64,000 nt of DNA from Ignelater luminosus (lineage: Eukaryota > Arthropoda > Insecta > Coleoptera > Elateridae). Where the stretch lies: the NCBI GenBank assembly GCA_011009095.1, contig VTPC01091219.1, positions 107,870-171,869 of the forward strand, written 5' to 3'. Each line of letters begins with the position of its first letter. The first letter of the stretch is position 1. This document shows positions 49,331 to 63,425 of this stretch, one piece after another. A program made the translations under genes and the position numbers. The notes below the pieces were generated by a model, which was not told where the DNA came from, did not search any database, and was given only the letters and a program-made list of their open reading frames with translations.

Positions 49331-52300
49331 CTGTTTGATGTAAGTATCTAAATTGGATTAGAGATGAGTTTTCAAAAGCAACACTATTAGTCACTTTTAA
49401 AAGGCAAGAACTTTGTGTTACATTTAGAAGTTGATGACAAACATACAGTAACTTATCGCTCTTACGATGAAATTGAAACTGTATTAAGCCAAATTAATTA
49501 AACCATACCAGACGGGAAAAGGTTATTCATCTTCAAAATGAAAAAAACGAATAGCTTTAAAAAATAGGGAGTTGATGAAACATAAAATAGGGTATCAACA
49601 ACTTTTTGAAAACAAACAATTTAAATCGAGAGAAGGATATTGGCCAAGAAAAGCTTCAATTTTACTAAATTGGAGGTCATAGGAAATGAGGACACAACTC
49701 AAGGAATAATGTTTGTTAAGATACTAGTTTTTAGAAATTTTATTCCTCTGTTAAGTCATCAAAGACCATTACGTTATCATCCTGATTCTAAATGGTCTAA
49801 AAACAGGCATAAGTTTTGGCAGTATCCGATAGCCTTTCAATGGCAAAAAACGTAACGTCCAATCAAATTTTGCTTTCCAGAACGTGGGTTGCCTGTTTAC
49901 AAAATCCCACCTTCTTAATACAGCAAATCAAGAATTTTAATTAGACTGTCCTACTCCTGCCGATCTCCCACCTAATCACACTTCAAGTACCCGTTGCCAA
50001 AATCTTTCTACTTAAATTAAAACCGTTAGTCTAGCTATTAACGTGCAAGTAGACTCAGTATCTACTTAAATCATTTTGGAACTTTGTTGATACTTTGTTG
50101 AGTTAGAAAAACTGATTCTTAGAAAGATTCAACTCCATACTGTGCATTGGAAATCTTGGTAAAGTGTTTTTGGTGAATCTAAAAACGCAACGCTACAACG
50201 AATTTGCTCTGTAAAAATAGAAACAAAAACTCAAACACGAAATCTAAATTGTTGATTACTAATGTGAAACTGGTAAAAATGAGTAGAAATTGCAAATCGA
50301 AAATTTTGAAGATATGCCCAAACTAGAGAAACTCATTTCAAGTGCTGACCAAAAATAGAAAAGCCCAAAGTTCTGTAAGAAATTTTATAGTGAGTGATTT
50401 TCAATTAAAATGAAACTTTGTTATTGATATACGCAGTATTTCCAGCAAGAAATATTCAAAAAATAGGCAACCTGTGGATGCTAGTGTTTTACGAATTTTT
50501 ATAGTTTTAATAACAAAAAGCAGTAGAACGAATGTGAAAAATTTGTTTAGTTTACTTTGTATGCAAAAATGACGAAACCTGTTGATTAATTTTATCTAAA
50601 GCCATTTAGCATTCTACAAGTAAGTTATATCCAAAAATAACTTTTGTACAATTTGATACGTATTAGGAAGTATATTATCAACTAGATTAGTACGAACAGA
50701 ATTTCTAAACCTGTAAGTAAAACATCAATTATTACGTTTTAACAACAAAACTAATTCTAAAAGAGAAACTACCTCATTGTTAAACATAGCTACGTCTAGT
50801 GAGCTGTTCCGTGAAAGGATTACAAAGTACAAAATGAATTCATTCCCATATCTATACAGATAACGAGTTTGTTGAGGTGTTAATAATGATAATAATAAGT
50901 AATAAAATAATTCACATTTACCTGATTTAATAATTTCTATTTCAAAATATCTGTAAACTGTAAAATGTAATGAGATGCGTCAGCAAAAACGTGCTCATAC
51001 CACTCATGTTCAGAATCAAAATATTTGTCTTGACACTATTTTATACGTCCACAAGGAGCAAACAAGAAATAATAAATGTGGCTTCTACTATTTGTGTTTA
51101 CCTTTACATAAGCAATTTTCTGACAATTTATTTTAATGAGGCTTTTTATAGTGTAAAATAGGGCAATGCAAATAACTAAGGTAATCAGGTTTAAAAAAAA
51201 TAAAAATTATATTACTTATCAAGAAACATAACTCTATGACGTGTATCAAATGTTCTCATTATTAGAGCAACTTTTTTTATTATTAAGTGTGTTGGAAAAA
51301 TTTCTTATAAAACTCTATTTCATTTTCAACACATACTAATTGCTGTAATGTACTATAGATCACGGCAGGAAGATAAGTAAAAAGCACACAGTGCTGGACT
51401 TCTGCAAAACAAAGCAAAAAACAACAACTCGGACCAATAAAACATTAGGTATACAAATGACTTGTTGAACATCTGTCAGAGAGTCAAAAGGCCGCATCGC
51501 ACGGGCAAATGGTTCAAAATATACCATCTTTGTATATCTAAATGTTAGAGGTTAAAGATACGTTTTTACAATAAAACTTGTCCTTTTCTATTCAATAAAT
51601 GGGTTAGGCCCAAACGATTTTATTCAATTCAATTCACAAAATAGTAAAAATGCCTGCAAGTAAAAGAGTAACGTACTTGGACCTCTGTCTGCTTCTAATA
51701 CTAGCGGATTAAATTTTCAAAGATCTCAATATATTTGTGTCAAACCCTTTTCCAAGTTTAGGATCTATTTTTAGAATCACTTCTATTATTTGTGAGTTTT
51801 ATGTTTTTTGTTTTAACCTACGAAAGTTAGAAACGGTCAGTACGTTGAACCTATTGCCCACCTGTTTCAAACAAAGCTTAAATATTTGCAGAAGTATTTA
51901 TTACTAGAAATCAGTGGTATGAAGATTTTGGATTACCGACAAGCGTTGCGATCTAATTGAGTAACGTACGTAATTCTCAATCTAACCCATTACTTAAATG
52001 GCTAAAAAATATGCCAAATTACACACAATTAGAATAAGAAACTGTCCCATCAGAATTCAAAAAAAAGTCATTATCATGAAAGAAATAATTACTTCAAAAA
52101 AGAGTGTTTTGATATTGCCGAAATTTGGTAGATAAAGTTTGATATGTAAGTACAGGTGCAACTTTCCTTTAGAATCTTAAAATCTCACTTTTATTCTGTT
52201 AGCACTGATAAGTATTTCTAAAACTCATTTTTGTACCACAGAAGAACCTCAAACTCATTAATTGTTTCGAATTTCCTTATCGTTGAAAACTTGTTTGTTA

Positions 52301-55239
52301 AAGCAAGGTTTTTTCTTTAGAAGTTTTGCGTATCTTTTAAAAAATAATATAATACCTAGTTCAGAATTTTGGTGACTTGCCATTTCAGAAACTGACATCC
52401 TTTGGCAAAATTCTCGTTTGATTGAAATCAGTTTCTTAATTGACTCGAAATTGTATCTCAAAAAAACAAACAAGTTTTCCAAAAGTGGAGATATCAACTT
52501 TGATCCTTTCCTTTTATTGATCTACTGTGAAAAGTTGAAGCATTACGGTGGTTTCAATTGGTGTATTGTTACAACAGTGCAAAGTTTAGAGCTTCGTGTG
52601 GCAATGATATTGTTATCCAAAAGAAAAACTGTTACAGAGAAAGTCTGAAAATCAAAATAAGCCTTTACCTCACAAATCAGGATTAGCTCCAACCTTTAAA
52701 AATCTTTATTTTAGTCAAACTATTCATCTAGCCTCTAGCACCAAGAGTCTTAGTCTCAGTTTTGGGCTGACTAAACTATCCAGATCTGGGTCTCAACTGA
52801 TTTTGATTTTGTTTTAAAAATAAAGATTAATCTCCTCTCCTAAAAATTTTCGCTTGAGTCAAAATCGCGGCAAAAGTTTGTTGCAGAGAAAATTTGGTGA
52901 TTGTATATGAACAAAAAGTCTTAGTATTAATATATTTGTTCTAATTGGTTCAAAGTCTTGCCATAAAAAATAAACATAGCCTTCAACGCTAAATCTGTTT
53001 GAATATTACTGACACTAATAATTTAATGTGGCAATGATATTGTTATACCAAAAAGAAGATTTGTTGGTAAGTATGAACATCAAAAGTCATAATCTTTTTA
53101 TGTTCAATCTTATAAAATTATTCAAATTTTGACTTTTGAAGCAAACCCAAGATTAAGATTAGCCTCAAATCTTGAAAAATATTAGAAAAATGAAAACGGA
53201 CGTTAGGCAAAAGTTCTGCAAACCTAAACACGGATAGAAAACACCCTGAGGCGCTAATGGAAAAAACTTAAAAGTGCAAGTTGTAAATAATCATTAAAGC
53301 ACTGTGATGTAAAAGATTATTTTTATAAGATCAAAAGACTAACAATACAAGAAACAATGTGAGACACTAAAATAAGCACAGTGACGGGCAATAATTCTAG
53401 CACAGAACACCTTGGGCAAATTGTAACAATTTAAATTTTACTGACAATTTTAGTAATTTTTAGCTTTGGCTTTTCACAAAAGCCAACACACTTGGCTGGT
53501 TTTTGCTTTAGTTATGTTATTTTCAGACCATCCGATACCACAATCAGGTAACTATAATTTGATTATCATAATCATTTGAAGTGGTCACTACAGGTCTAAA
53601 TATTGTCCAATCTCGGCGGAAGCTCAATCTTTGCCATTCTTAATTTTTATAGTATTGTCATGCCATGAGGTAATGGTGATCAAAAGGTCCTCTTTTCAGA
53701 AATTACTAAATATAGCCACATCAACTAACAAGTCTCCCAATCTTATGCTATCTACAAATGTCTAAAACCGTTTTGGCATACTAAAATATGCTGCCATAAG
53801 AAACTTATTTTTACTGGCCCAAAAGTCCAAAAGATCCAAAACGATTAGTGATTTGTTGATTACAAGAATTCTAAGCATTCAAAAACTCAATTATAAAAAA
53901 GAAAAGGCGTTGGAAAAATGTATTGGATTACATTATCTAGATCTACTGTCATATACCGTTGCTAAAGTAAACATTGGTTTAGGCAAATTTGACCATTTGG
54001 ATTTGTACTAAAAAATAAATGAATTGAGTATTACGGACTCCAGGATTAGCTCATACCTCATCCAAGAGGTAAACCGCATGGATAGTTTTGAAGTAGAAAT
54101 GGAGAGAAATCTAAAGAAGTTTAGGAAAGTTAAAGAAAAATGAAAAAGGTCGAAGAAACAAAAAAAATGAGTAGTCAAAGAAAGAAAGAATATTGAGGAG
54201 GAAATTTTAATTTCTGGTTGTCTACAAAAAAATTGTGTTTTGGTAGGTGTAGACTGTAGGCTGCCTATACCATCTATTTTCAAATTTCTTCTGTTTGCTA
54301 AATAAAGTTCTGTAAAACTTTCACCAATAAATCTACTATAAATTGTTTATTTTAGACTCAAAGCCATCAACATTAAAAAAGTTTGGTTTAAATACCTCAT
54401 ATTACAATATCATTCGCTACATCTTTTCATTATTATATCTTCCTTTCTTAAAAGAAATCATAACGTCTGTACAAGCTTCAATTTGCAAAGATTCTTAGTC
54501 TTAATGTTAACTATTGAGCCTAACGAAAATCCATTCAACGAACAACCTTCACATTAACGTAAATAAACATCTTACAGTTCCGGTTTTGAAGAGTTGTAAT
54601 TCAATGCTACAGGAAATTTGGCAAATGTGATACAGTATGTGAAAAAACAAAACGACCGAAAGAGAAGTTTTTATTTTTGTTAATCGTATAATTATCATTA
54701 TTACATCACTTATTAAAAGCAAAACGTGTGGAACAGCTGATACTTCATAACCTTTTAATTACGAAATCTAATTAGTACTTTGTGACTTTTTAAGAAAACT
54801 TGCAAGCTTTTACCGCTGGCAGCCAGAGTGCCACATTTTCTAAAAGTTTTTAATTTGTTTTGTAGACTTAAAGAAGACCCTGGAATATAAACTTTCATAA
54901 AGAACAATTAATTTTTAACAGATGTCTGTTTAAAAATCATTAAATATTTTCAGTTAAACCTTAAAGTGACACATTCGTCTCATTTCCAAAAATTTAATAT
55001 CTCTGTAGAGCTTTTTAATTTTTTGTATCTAAATCTAATTTAATTTTCCTTCTTAAAATTATTAAATACTTCCTTCATAGCGACTTTATTAAATTTTTTT
55101 TCCGAGAAACCAATATTCAAATTTCGTACCTACAAGTAAGGCAAAAAAACTGGTATATAAAGGAAGGAAATAATAATATCTGATTTTTATTCCATCTTGG
55201 AAACATTCTCTTTTAAAAAATTGAACGTGCAAATTTTAA
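49331..55239. other. Intronic DNA without recognised genes
   Basis: AT-rich. Contains a weak ~430-bp duplication (52598 and 53028 onward). Short ORFs (49640-49855, 52258-52648, 54008-54283) have no recognisable domain; the last is a Phe/Ser-rich shadow of an A-rich strand. Confidence 0.45.
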
Positions 55240-56120
55240 ATTCAGACTTTTGGTGTGTCGGTGGGTGCTGTTTCTCCTGTCTCTTATTTATCCTCCCACG
55301 TTTTTATAGCTAGCAACATTTTCTCCCTTTCTCAGGCAAATCTCCCGTCATTTATAAAATCGTAACTCTGTGAAATAGTCTGCAAGTCGAATTTCTAACG
55401 GCCAGCATTCAGTAAATCACTCAAATATTTATTGATTTATTACAAATTTGAGATTTGAACATGCTCTTGCAAAGATAGAGGGGAAGAAATGTTGAAAGAA
55501 TTTTTTTATTATCCCTGCAACGCACAATGCCGTGTTAATTAAATTTCATATAATAAATTTCTTGTAATTTCTGTGTAAGCTACCGGCGAAAAGAATGAAT
55601 TCTGAAAGCCCACCATCTACCCTCTGAGTGGAGTTTTCTCGGTGTAAAGCAACAGGAAAATGTGTCGTAAATTAAAATTACGACCAATTTTATCACCAGT
55701 CATCAAGCGTGTCTTGATTTTTAATATATCTAGTGTGCCGTCTCTGCTTTTAGGACATTCTTAGACTTCGAGGTCGTTTCGGGGATTCTCTTGTCTTGCT
55801 CCATATACGTTTCAGAGATAGCATTGTTGTTGAAACGCCGATTCGGTTATTTGAATAATACAAACTGCAATGAGCTAAACTGATCTCCAGAGAGGCGGAT
55901 GACATGGTCGCGTTAATTTGGTACGGGGTTGATGACTTTTTGTTCGTATCTCTCTGTACGCTGTTTACCACCCGGTAGATAGAATAAAAACTCGGCCACT
56001 GAACGACACAAAACCCACTCTGTTGGACGGTAAATTACCCTCTTTTTACGTTTTACATAGACGGACATGTATGCCTGAAATTAGTGTCCCTCGTGACCCA
56101 GGACCGTATTTTGTTTGTTT
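55240..56120. promoter_or_regulatory. GC-richer island, possible intronic regulatory region
   Basis: Distinctly less AT-rich than both flanks, with repeated CG dinucleotides and no frame that looks coding (the minus 55750-55971 and plus 56023-56391 ORFs lack domains). Reading as enhancer or alternative promoter is inference. Confidence 0.2.
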
Positions 56121-56894
56121 AATTGCTGCACTTTGTCTTTTTCTTCGGCCTCGTTACCCTTTGTTTGCTCACGGTAAAAATTTCGCTACAAAAATCTCGC
56201 CGCAATTATTCATTTTGTTTTGGATGACTTCTTGGCAGAAGTTTCATAATCTTAATGGATTTTTTTATGAACTCAGTAGTAATAGTAGTATACGAACAAA
56301 AGAAGGTCAACCCAAACAAAAAATACGAAACTGGAATTTTATTTGTTATATTGCTCTATGTAATATTCATTTGAAGAGTACCTTTTGTTAGAAATTTCAT
56401 ACATTTTAACAATTAATTAAATTACAGCCGGATTTTTATATTTTGAAAAACAATAGTGTTAATAATGTTTACAACTATACTACCCACGCAAAACATGTTC
56501 GAATTTTGGGAATTATCATTTTCATTGTGTAGAAACTTTAATATCGGTACAAGGGCAAATATTTGCTGGAGATTAGATAATGAGAGGCAACAAGCTTGAA
56601 TTTTCAATAATTTAGTAATGTGGTGCGCAGGTATAGTTCTAAATATGGCACAAAACTGGATGGCGTCCCGTTATCTCGCTCTAGATAATATTCAAGTTAT
56701 GAAACGATGATAACAACACTTTCGTGGAATTTCTATGGGAACAAACACTCGCATATTCATATGGATGATTGTTGAAACCCCACGAATGTAAATTAGTTTT
56801 TATAGTTTATTTTGTTAAAAATATCTTGCAAATAATATGTAAAGCTATGTACATTTATTCAAACTTGAAATCTGGAAAAATAACTTTTTAGGAC

Positions 56895-56932
56895 TTTATT
56901 TATTTATTTATTTATTCTATTTATTTATTATT
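56895..56932. repeat. (TTTA)n microsatellite
   Basis: About nine TTTA units with one interruption (TTCTATTTA). Confidence 0.9.
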
Positions 56933-59900
56933 AGAGGGTAAATTATAATTACGAATAGGTACGTTTATTTAAGCAATTTAATTTGAACCAGCATGTTCGC
57001 ATCTACAAACTGTATCTCCAGTTATGTCTTATAAGTTATAAATAAGACGAAATAAGCATAACGAGACATCATGATCTACAAAAATTAACAATCAATTTAT
57101 TTTTTGTTCCTAAAGGATATTGTTGAGCTCCTAACTATAACTGTTGTTACCTAGCCGATAAGCTCTTAGATTTTCTAACTTTAAAGACATAAACAACAGG
57201 ATGCACAGTTTAGCTCCAAACACATCCGTGCAATTCAAAATTAGTACTACTTAGTTGGAGTATTCAGCGATATGGCAGACAGAATATAGTTCTTTTTGTC
57301 CTCATAGTTTTCCTCAGTTTTAGTCAGTGCTGACGCAAAAATGCGGAAAATATTACTCAGTAGCAGTACATCTTACTCATAGATGCCAATGATTTTTCAC
57401 ATAGGCCCGCAGAGTTACATTTCTCCATCTACAACTTATTCTATTTCTGGACATCGAAAAAAGTGTCTACGGTAAACTGAAGCTAGGTTAGTTGATATTG
57501 TCAAGTCAATCCAAATTTCTGGATTTACCAACAACAGTCACTTTTTTAAGAAAGCCTAAAATCTTGTGTCAGCGAAATCAGTGTAGTGCGATTAATTGTA
57601 TTTGTAAAATGTAGACAAATTATAGCGCTGATAGTAACAGTGGTAAGGTTATCACGGCCTAAATGAGGTTTTACTAAATATGTACGGTGCTTTGAGCCGC
57701 TAAAGCTTTTTACGTTCAAACCAAATCAGTGGGGCTTTTGACTCTAATCCAGACATACTCATACTAGAATTGCTCAACATAACACTAGCAATTATGTGAA
57801 ATTTGGCAACTTGTGGTATCAGAAACGTTTATATAAGGCGCCATTTGATAAAATGTCAACAGACCCGCTTTTTTTCAAGCCTTATGATTTCTTTTCCAAG
57901 AATTATTAATATTTGGGTTTTTTCTGAATACGTTTTAGGACACATGGCGAGTTTATTTTAGTTGGGTGCTTACCGTCTCAGTGTGTATTTAATTATTGGA
58001 TTTTTGTCTTGGAATAGCGTATTATATCTTTGTGGGAGAATTTATATTCTACGTCAACCCACTGTATAATATTTTTCAGGTGATCCATCTTGGTTCCCAG
58101 CATTTGAAGATTTTTACTTTGACGCAAAATTTCCTTCCAGGCAAATCTGCAGGTTTTTCCCGTTTCTAGGTTATATTCATGGAATAGTTCAAGGTTTGGA
58201 CAATTCAGTAAACTAAAATGGTGAAATGTAAATCCATTGCAGTTTAGTTAAATCTACATCTCTGACCGCTACCGGTTTGATTTTGTAATATTTAAGTGCA
58301 TGCCTTTCTCTTAACTCAGGAATTCTGAGTAACATTCCTATTATACATTTGATCATTTCGTAAGCCTCTGCAACAGCTCTAACAATCACGCAGTGCAACT
58401 AGTTTTTGAAGTTGGTAATATCAAGGAGATTTAAGCATTAAACGCAGTATATTAACGATTTATTAAGGCATAGGAAATTGTGACTTGGAGTGTTTTAACA
58501 CTAAACATTTTATAGAATATGTTTCTGGCAAAATCCTAAATTGGTCAAAAATGACTTAGACCCAGTTACTTAACTTTAGCTAGAGATTTATTTCGTGGAT
58601 AAAACTGGCAATAATGCTTTAGTTAGAGCTAAGCAACAATAGAAATACAGAGCTTTAGGTGGTTTAAGCAATGAGGAATTCAAAGGTTTATACAAAAATC
58701 ATAGAAGTCATTGAGCAAAATAGTTAACTGCTATGAAGGAGCCATAGTAGACAAGAAATGAAATGCATAATGAAAATCCAAAATCAAATCCAATTAAAAA
58801 CGAACAAAATAAATATGGTTTATGGTACTTAAAGGAATATTACTAAATAGACTTTAACGAGTTCTACTAAACGTCTTCTTTATGTTAGTTACTATGTTCA
58901 AGAAACAAATTTCTCTAGAATAGTTACTTGCATACCTTGAGTTATTTTTCCAAAACTAGCTCATGTATAGAACCGCCCTCCAGACTAGTACACGATAAAT
59001 TTGAATATGGTAAGTTTTGTATGCGAAAATTTAAAATTTGTTGGGAAATCTAAAAGAGACGACAAACAGGATTGTTTTGTATTTTTGGACGCTAAACTTT
59101 AAATACTCTATCATCTATAAAAGTAATAATTCTGAAGTCCAAAGACGAAATAAGCATCGCAAGCTCGTGGACAAGAAATAAAAAACTAAGCAAGATGTAA
59201 ATTAAAGCTCAAATCGTTTATTGATTAGGAACACTAAAATCTTTAATCATTTAATCTATTGGTATTAGCAAGCCAAAAACATGTTGCTACTAATGAAGAG
59301 ATCAAAAAGCATAATGATTGTGAAAAATACTAGAAAAGGAAAAATCAATTGGACATGTAAAACAATTAATATCTCTCCGGGGTACGATTAGGCAATAGAA
59401 GCAAAATTAAATGTTTGACATTAATTAAAGGTGGTGTAAAAATATGATGCTAGAGCAAATTTACATTTATTCAAGTGCCATAGCAGATTTTAGAAACATC
59501 TAGAAGGAAAAGACGAGTGCTATAAGTAACTCGGATTAAGCTACAAGCCTCTTTTGTTTATTAGTATTACTATTGCTACAGGCACTAAAGCAAAATATCT
59601 AAAAAATAAATGTATCCAGGCTTAGAAAACTGTGCGCAATTGTGCAAGAGATATTCTGATGGTCTTCGTACAATATTATGTATCAAGATGTACAAAAAGT
59701 ATAAATCTGGTCTAATATTTTTGGACTTTTGTTAGTTTAAGAAATTCTAACCCACCTTGTTGTCCTACATTACATTATCTGGAAAACCAAAGAAGTCAAG
59801 AACAAATAGGAAGAAGTACAAGAGGGTACCTATTTACAGGATATAAGACAAGTGTCTATAATACAAATAGATTTACAAAGTCCGCGTTTCACTAATGATC

Positions 59901-60990
59901 AAATGATGTTTAACAATAAGAAAACAACAGAAACATTGCACAATCATGAAAGGTGAAGACTGAAGAACGTAGAAGAGTTGATGGATTACAAGCTGCTCAA
60001 CAAATGTAAACCGAGCCTAACAAGAAACAATGGTAATCCAGAAAGGCAAAGCACATAAATTAAACAACACGAAGGGTTTGCCCAAATTAAGAAAAATTCA
60101 GTAATAATTCTTGGTTTTCAATTTTCAAATGTATCTTATTCAGCTTCTCTTAACTCTTAAATTTTCATAAAATAAAATTAGTCTACAGATACCACTTTTA
60201 AAATTCTAAAAATGTAAAGTGCGCACACTATTTGCATTTGACCTCCCATTTAACATTTTTGTTAAGGGAATTTTAGGCAAAACGATATACCCAAAGCAAA
60301 AATTAAAATTCTCAACTTTTAATGTAAATACTAGTAGGGGTCTTTCAGTAAATACTGTAGCGAATATTTAAATACTCTTAACAACATTAAAAATTATAGT
60401 TATTATTTAATATAAGTTTACTTTTTTTTTCTGAATAAAAATGTAATTTATAAATTATGATTACTTCTTTCACGGTTCGTATAAATAGCTAAACAAGATT
60501 CAAGGTTATACAAAAGTGCGATTCCATTTGGTTTCTGATGTAACTTGCTTAACGGCCAAAAAATGCAAATTACGGGTAGGAATCCCGTAAAATCTGAAGT
60601 GAACAAGGGTGTTTCAGGAAAATCCTTTTGTCATAAACCCTGAAATTTTTATGTTTTATTTATTTTGTAACCTTCTTTTGTTATAAAATAACCGATGAAA
60701 TTAATATTATTTTTGGTATTTTTAATAAGAATTGCGCAAAAACTACAATTATCTTAGATCTTTAATCATGAAAATAATGGAGCCGTACGTTCTCTTTCAA
60801 TCCTCAATTTTTTGTTTTGATTCTCTCGCCCGTTAAAGTGAAAAATGGCAACATTAAAGAAAACCAGTATTAATGTAGCTTAAAAGGTAAAAAAATGGCC
60901 GAAATTAAAGCAATCGTCCGACGATTTACAAAAACCAACCAAAAGTCACAAGAAGTCGACATATTAAAAATTTACCGTAAAGGGTTCTAA
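56933..60990. other. Intronic DNA without recognised genes
   Basis: AT-rich; one minus ORF at 58213-58398 reads as an even, charged sequence but matches nothing I know. Nothing else can be supported. Confidence 0.4.
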
Positions 60991-61440
60991 CTCCTGACTA
61001 ACAACATGCTCGGTTTAGTGCTAAGAAAAGCTCGACGAAGAAAATGAAGCAAGTTAGTCGGAAAGAACCGCCTATGATCCTAATCACCACAAATTCGGTG
61101 GATGCGCACCCTTTCGTAGGTACAAATGGACCTGAAATATGCTGAATCCTCAGTCTACCCGGAGCATTTGTACGCATCCAGGCGCGCAAAGCACACAGCA
61201 GGAATTTTCACGTAGCCAATTAGAGTTGAGTGGAGGGTTCGCATGCACATCGTAGCTATTATTTTTACGGTGGAACTCAAGAGCACGATTTCCATACGGT
61301 TGACGTGGGCAGCAGCCTCGAGGGAGTGTTTGGTCGTCAGCACGCGCTAATCCGAGCTGCCCGCAGCGCCAACACCTGGGGCTCTCCATCACCCCATTTT
61401 ACTCGCTATAGCACCCCCCCCTTTTCGTCTGAGTGACGTA
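60990..61440. promoter_or_regulatory. CpG-rich island, possible alternative promoter
   Basis: About 450 bp with many CG dinucleotides and a poly-C run near 61412. Several overlapping short ORFs exist on both strands, the usual effect of higher GC. It lies 2 kb downstream (in Bruno orientation) of the candidate first exon, where a second transcription start would be plausible. No clear donor in phase 2 with an ATG-led frame was found. Confidence 0.25.
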
Positions 61441-63069
61441 GGAACAATAATTTGCTTCCCTAACTACACCTAATTAATGTTTTGTCAGGATTCTAACGGA
61501 AATTTTGAAAGGAAAAAATGTCGTCGGCGCTCTGCCATAATTAGAATTGAAAGATTCGTTGTTGCAATTTGGGTATATTGTCTACATTAATACGAAATAA
61601 AATTAAACAGAAATAACATCTTATTTAATTTTCTTCGCATTTAACGTCTTACTAATTTTGAAAAATTAACAAGATTTCCCCAATACAAGGAGTATTTAGA
61701 AATCTCCAAGACGAGTTTACTTCTGGGATAATTTATCCTTGAGCAAATCAAATCTTTTATTAAAAACATAATAAGATGATATGAAAGGATACATTCCTAT
61801 GTGACCTAAAAATAAAAAAGAAATTGTCAAAGAGGAATTTCAATAAAATGGCGTTAAACAAGATTATTGAACAGGAATTGAATGTAGAGAAAAAGCAAAG
61901 TTCTTGTATTCTTTCTTTTACAAAAGGAAAAACTGAACTATCGATCTGTATGAATAAAATTGATTTTATTATAAAAATTATTAAGCTTATACTTAAATGG
62001 AATTAATATATTCTAATCTGTTAAAGAGTTTTTGATATACAGTATAAAAAAATCCTTTAATTGCTTCTTTTATTTCTGTTCTATTCATCATCTGGTTTTG
62101 TTCACTTTTTGTTTTGCTATTATTCATAATAACACTTCCGATGTTTTCTTTTCCGGCAAAACAAATCATTTCTCACGAAATGTTCTGACATATAATAATA
62201 TTTCTCACTTAGTACATAAAAACAGACAACAAACATTAAAGATCGTTTAACCATAATCTCTATATCTTTTCATGTGAAGTTACAGGAAAATGCACAACGA
62301 TTTTTGAGGAAACTTTTCCAGAAGGTTCAGGAAGTTTTTAACAAAAAGTTTGTTGCGTAGGTTAACCCATATTTCGCACATTTCGGGCTTTATATTATAC
62401 AACGTGTAAAGAAACGTGTTTTTAAATAGGTTCCCGCTAACAACCACACAGTTATAATAAATTCGAAAAGTTTTTAATTTTTCTTCTTTCCTCGAACATT
62501 TCCCGATTTTAAAAGTTGTATATATTTATACACGTTAGGCAAACTCTTAAATTTAAAAGAATTTCCATGAATGTTTCTACCAAATGTACATACCAAAATC
62601 AATATTCCCCGGATCAGTAGCTTTAATAAATAACGAAGGCGGGTAAGGGAACTAAGAAAAATGCGTGTTTAAGTAACCCGATTTTAGTAATTTTCCTCAC
62701 TTAACTTTATACACCAACGAACATGAATTTTTGAAATACGTATGGGCCAAACAATAATTTAACACAAAAAAAGCTTTAGAAAAGAAAAGATTTTTTGTGA
62801 AATCCCTATTTATACGAGCTTTTTTCAGTTAGGATTTTTATTAATCAACATGGAAATTTCAATAACGTATTTTACTAAAAGAACTTTGAACGCAGTGACA
62901 AAACGAGGTGCAAGTATTATCGCAAAATGTAAATAGTTTATTTATTTTCGTCGCCTAAGGAGTAGAACATGCCTCGAAGAACAAACATCACGAGTATTCG
63001 TTGAAGTCCCTTATCGCGGTCTAATTGCGGAGATAACTAAATTTAACAACTGTGTGCTGGTTTATTTAA
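61441..63069. other. AT-rich DNA without recognised genes
   Basis: Returns to high AT between the two CpG-rich blocks. The 60- to 72-codon plus ORFs at 61824-62006 and 62032-62250 carry no domain. Confidence 0.45.
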
Positions 63070-63419
63070 TTGATGTCGGTAGAAATGAAATTTACTCGGC
63101 ATCCCGTGTTGATTTCAGCACCGAATTCGACACGGCGTCGTGTCACTGCAATTCGATTTCGACACATTGCGTTTTCAGAGAGGATTGTTCGAATGTCACG
63201 CACGTCCATTCAATCTAAATATACGAGCGTCTGGCAGCAGAGACAAATACCTCATCGAGACATTAAGCGTCGTGGCGCGGAGCCAGCAATCAAACAAGCA
63301 TTTGTCTCCGGAATGACACGAAGATGCGGCCGGAGGAGGAGCGCTCCGGGCTCCGGAGCGGATTACCTACGCTCTGGCCGTAAGTGTAATATATGCGAGG
63401 ACAATGTTATTTATGGAGG
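63070..63419 (-). other. CpG-rich start of the giant intron
   Basis: In Bruno orientation this directly follows the candidate donor. It keeps the elevated CG content of the exon and includes a strong hairpin CGCTCCGG-gct-CCGGAGCG at 63342-63360. The long plus-strand frame crossing it has no domain and an implausible composition. Confidence 0.4.
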
Positions 63420-63425
63420 ACTTAC
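63420..63425 (-). promoter_or_regulatory. Candidate 5' splice donor of the first exon
   Basis: GTAAGT on the minus strand, a perfect six-base donor core, preceded by CAA. It leaves phase 2, matching the phase-2 acceptor at 1333. Without splicing, the frame stops at once (AAG TAA), so the donor also explains why the reading frame ends here. Confidence 0.55.

Larger units (their letters stand above)
1333..63425 (-). other. Giant (~62.1 kb) intron of the Bruno gene
   Basis: The interval between the candidate donor at 63425 and the acceptor at 1333. It contains no other exon I can support on the minus strand and is filled with AT-rich DNA and decayed mobile elements. Very long first introns are typical of Bruno/CELF genes in insects. 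The extent is inferred: the acceptor is certain in kind, while the donor rests on phase and GTAAGT consensus. If the first exon is wrong, the sequence is still upstream intron or upstream intergenic DNA. Confidence 0.55.

Noticed and set aside
54008-54283. 91-codon minus-strand ORF rich in Phe and Ser
   Set aside because: Mirror image of an A/G-rich plus strand; low complexity, no domain.
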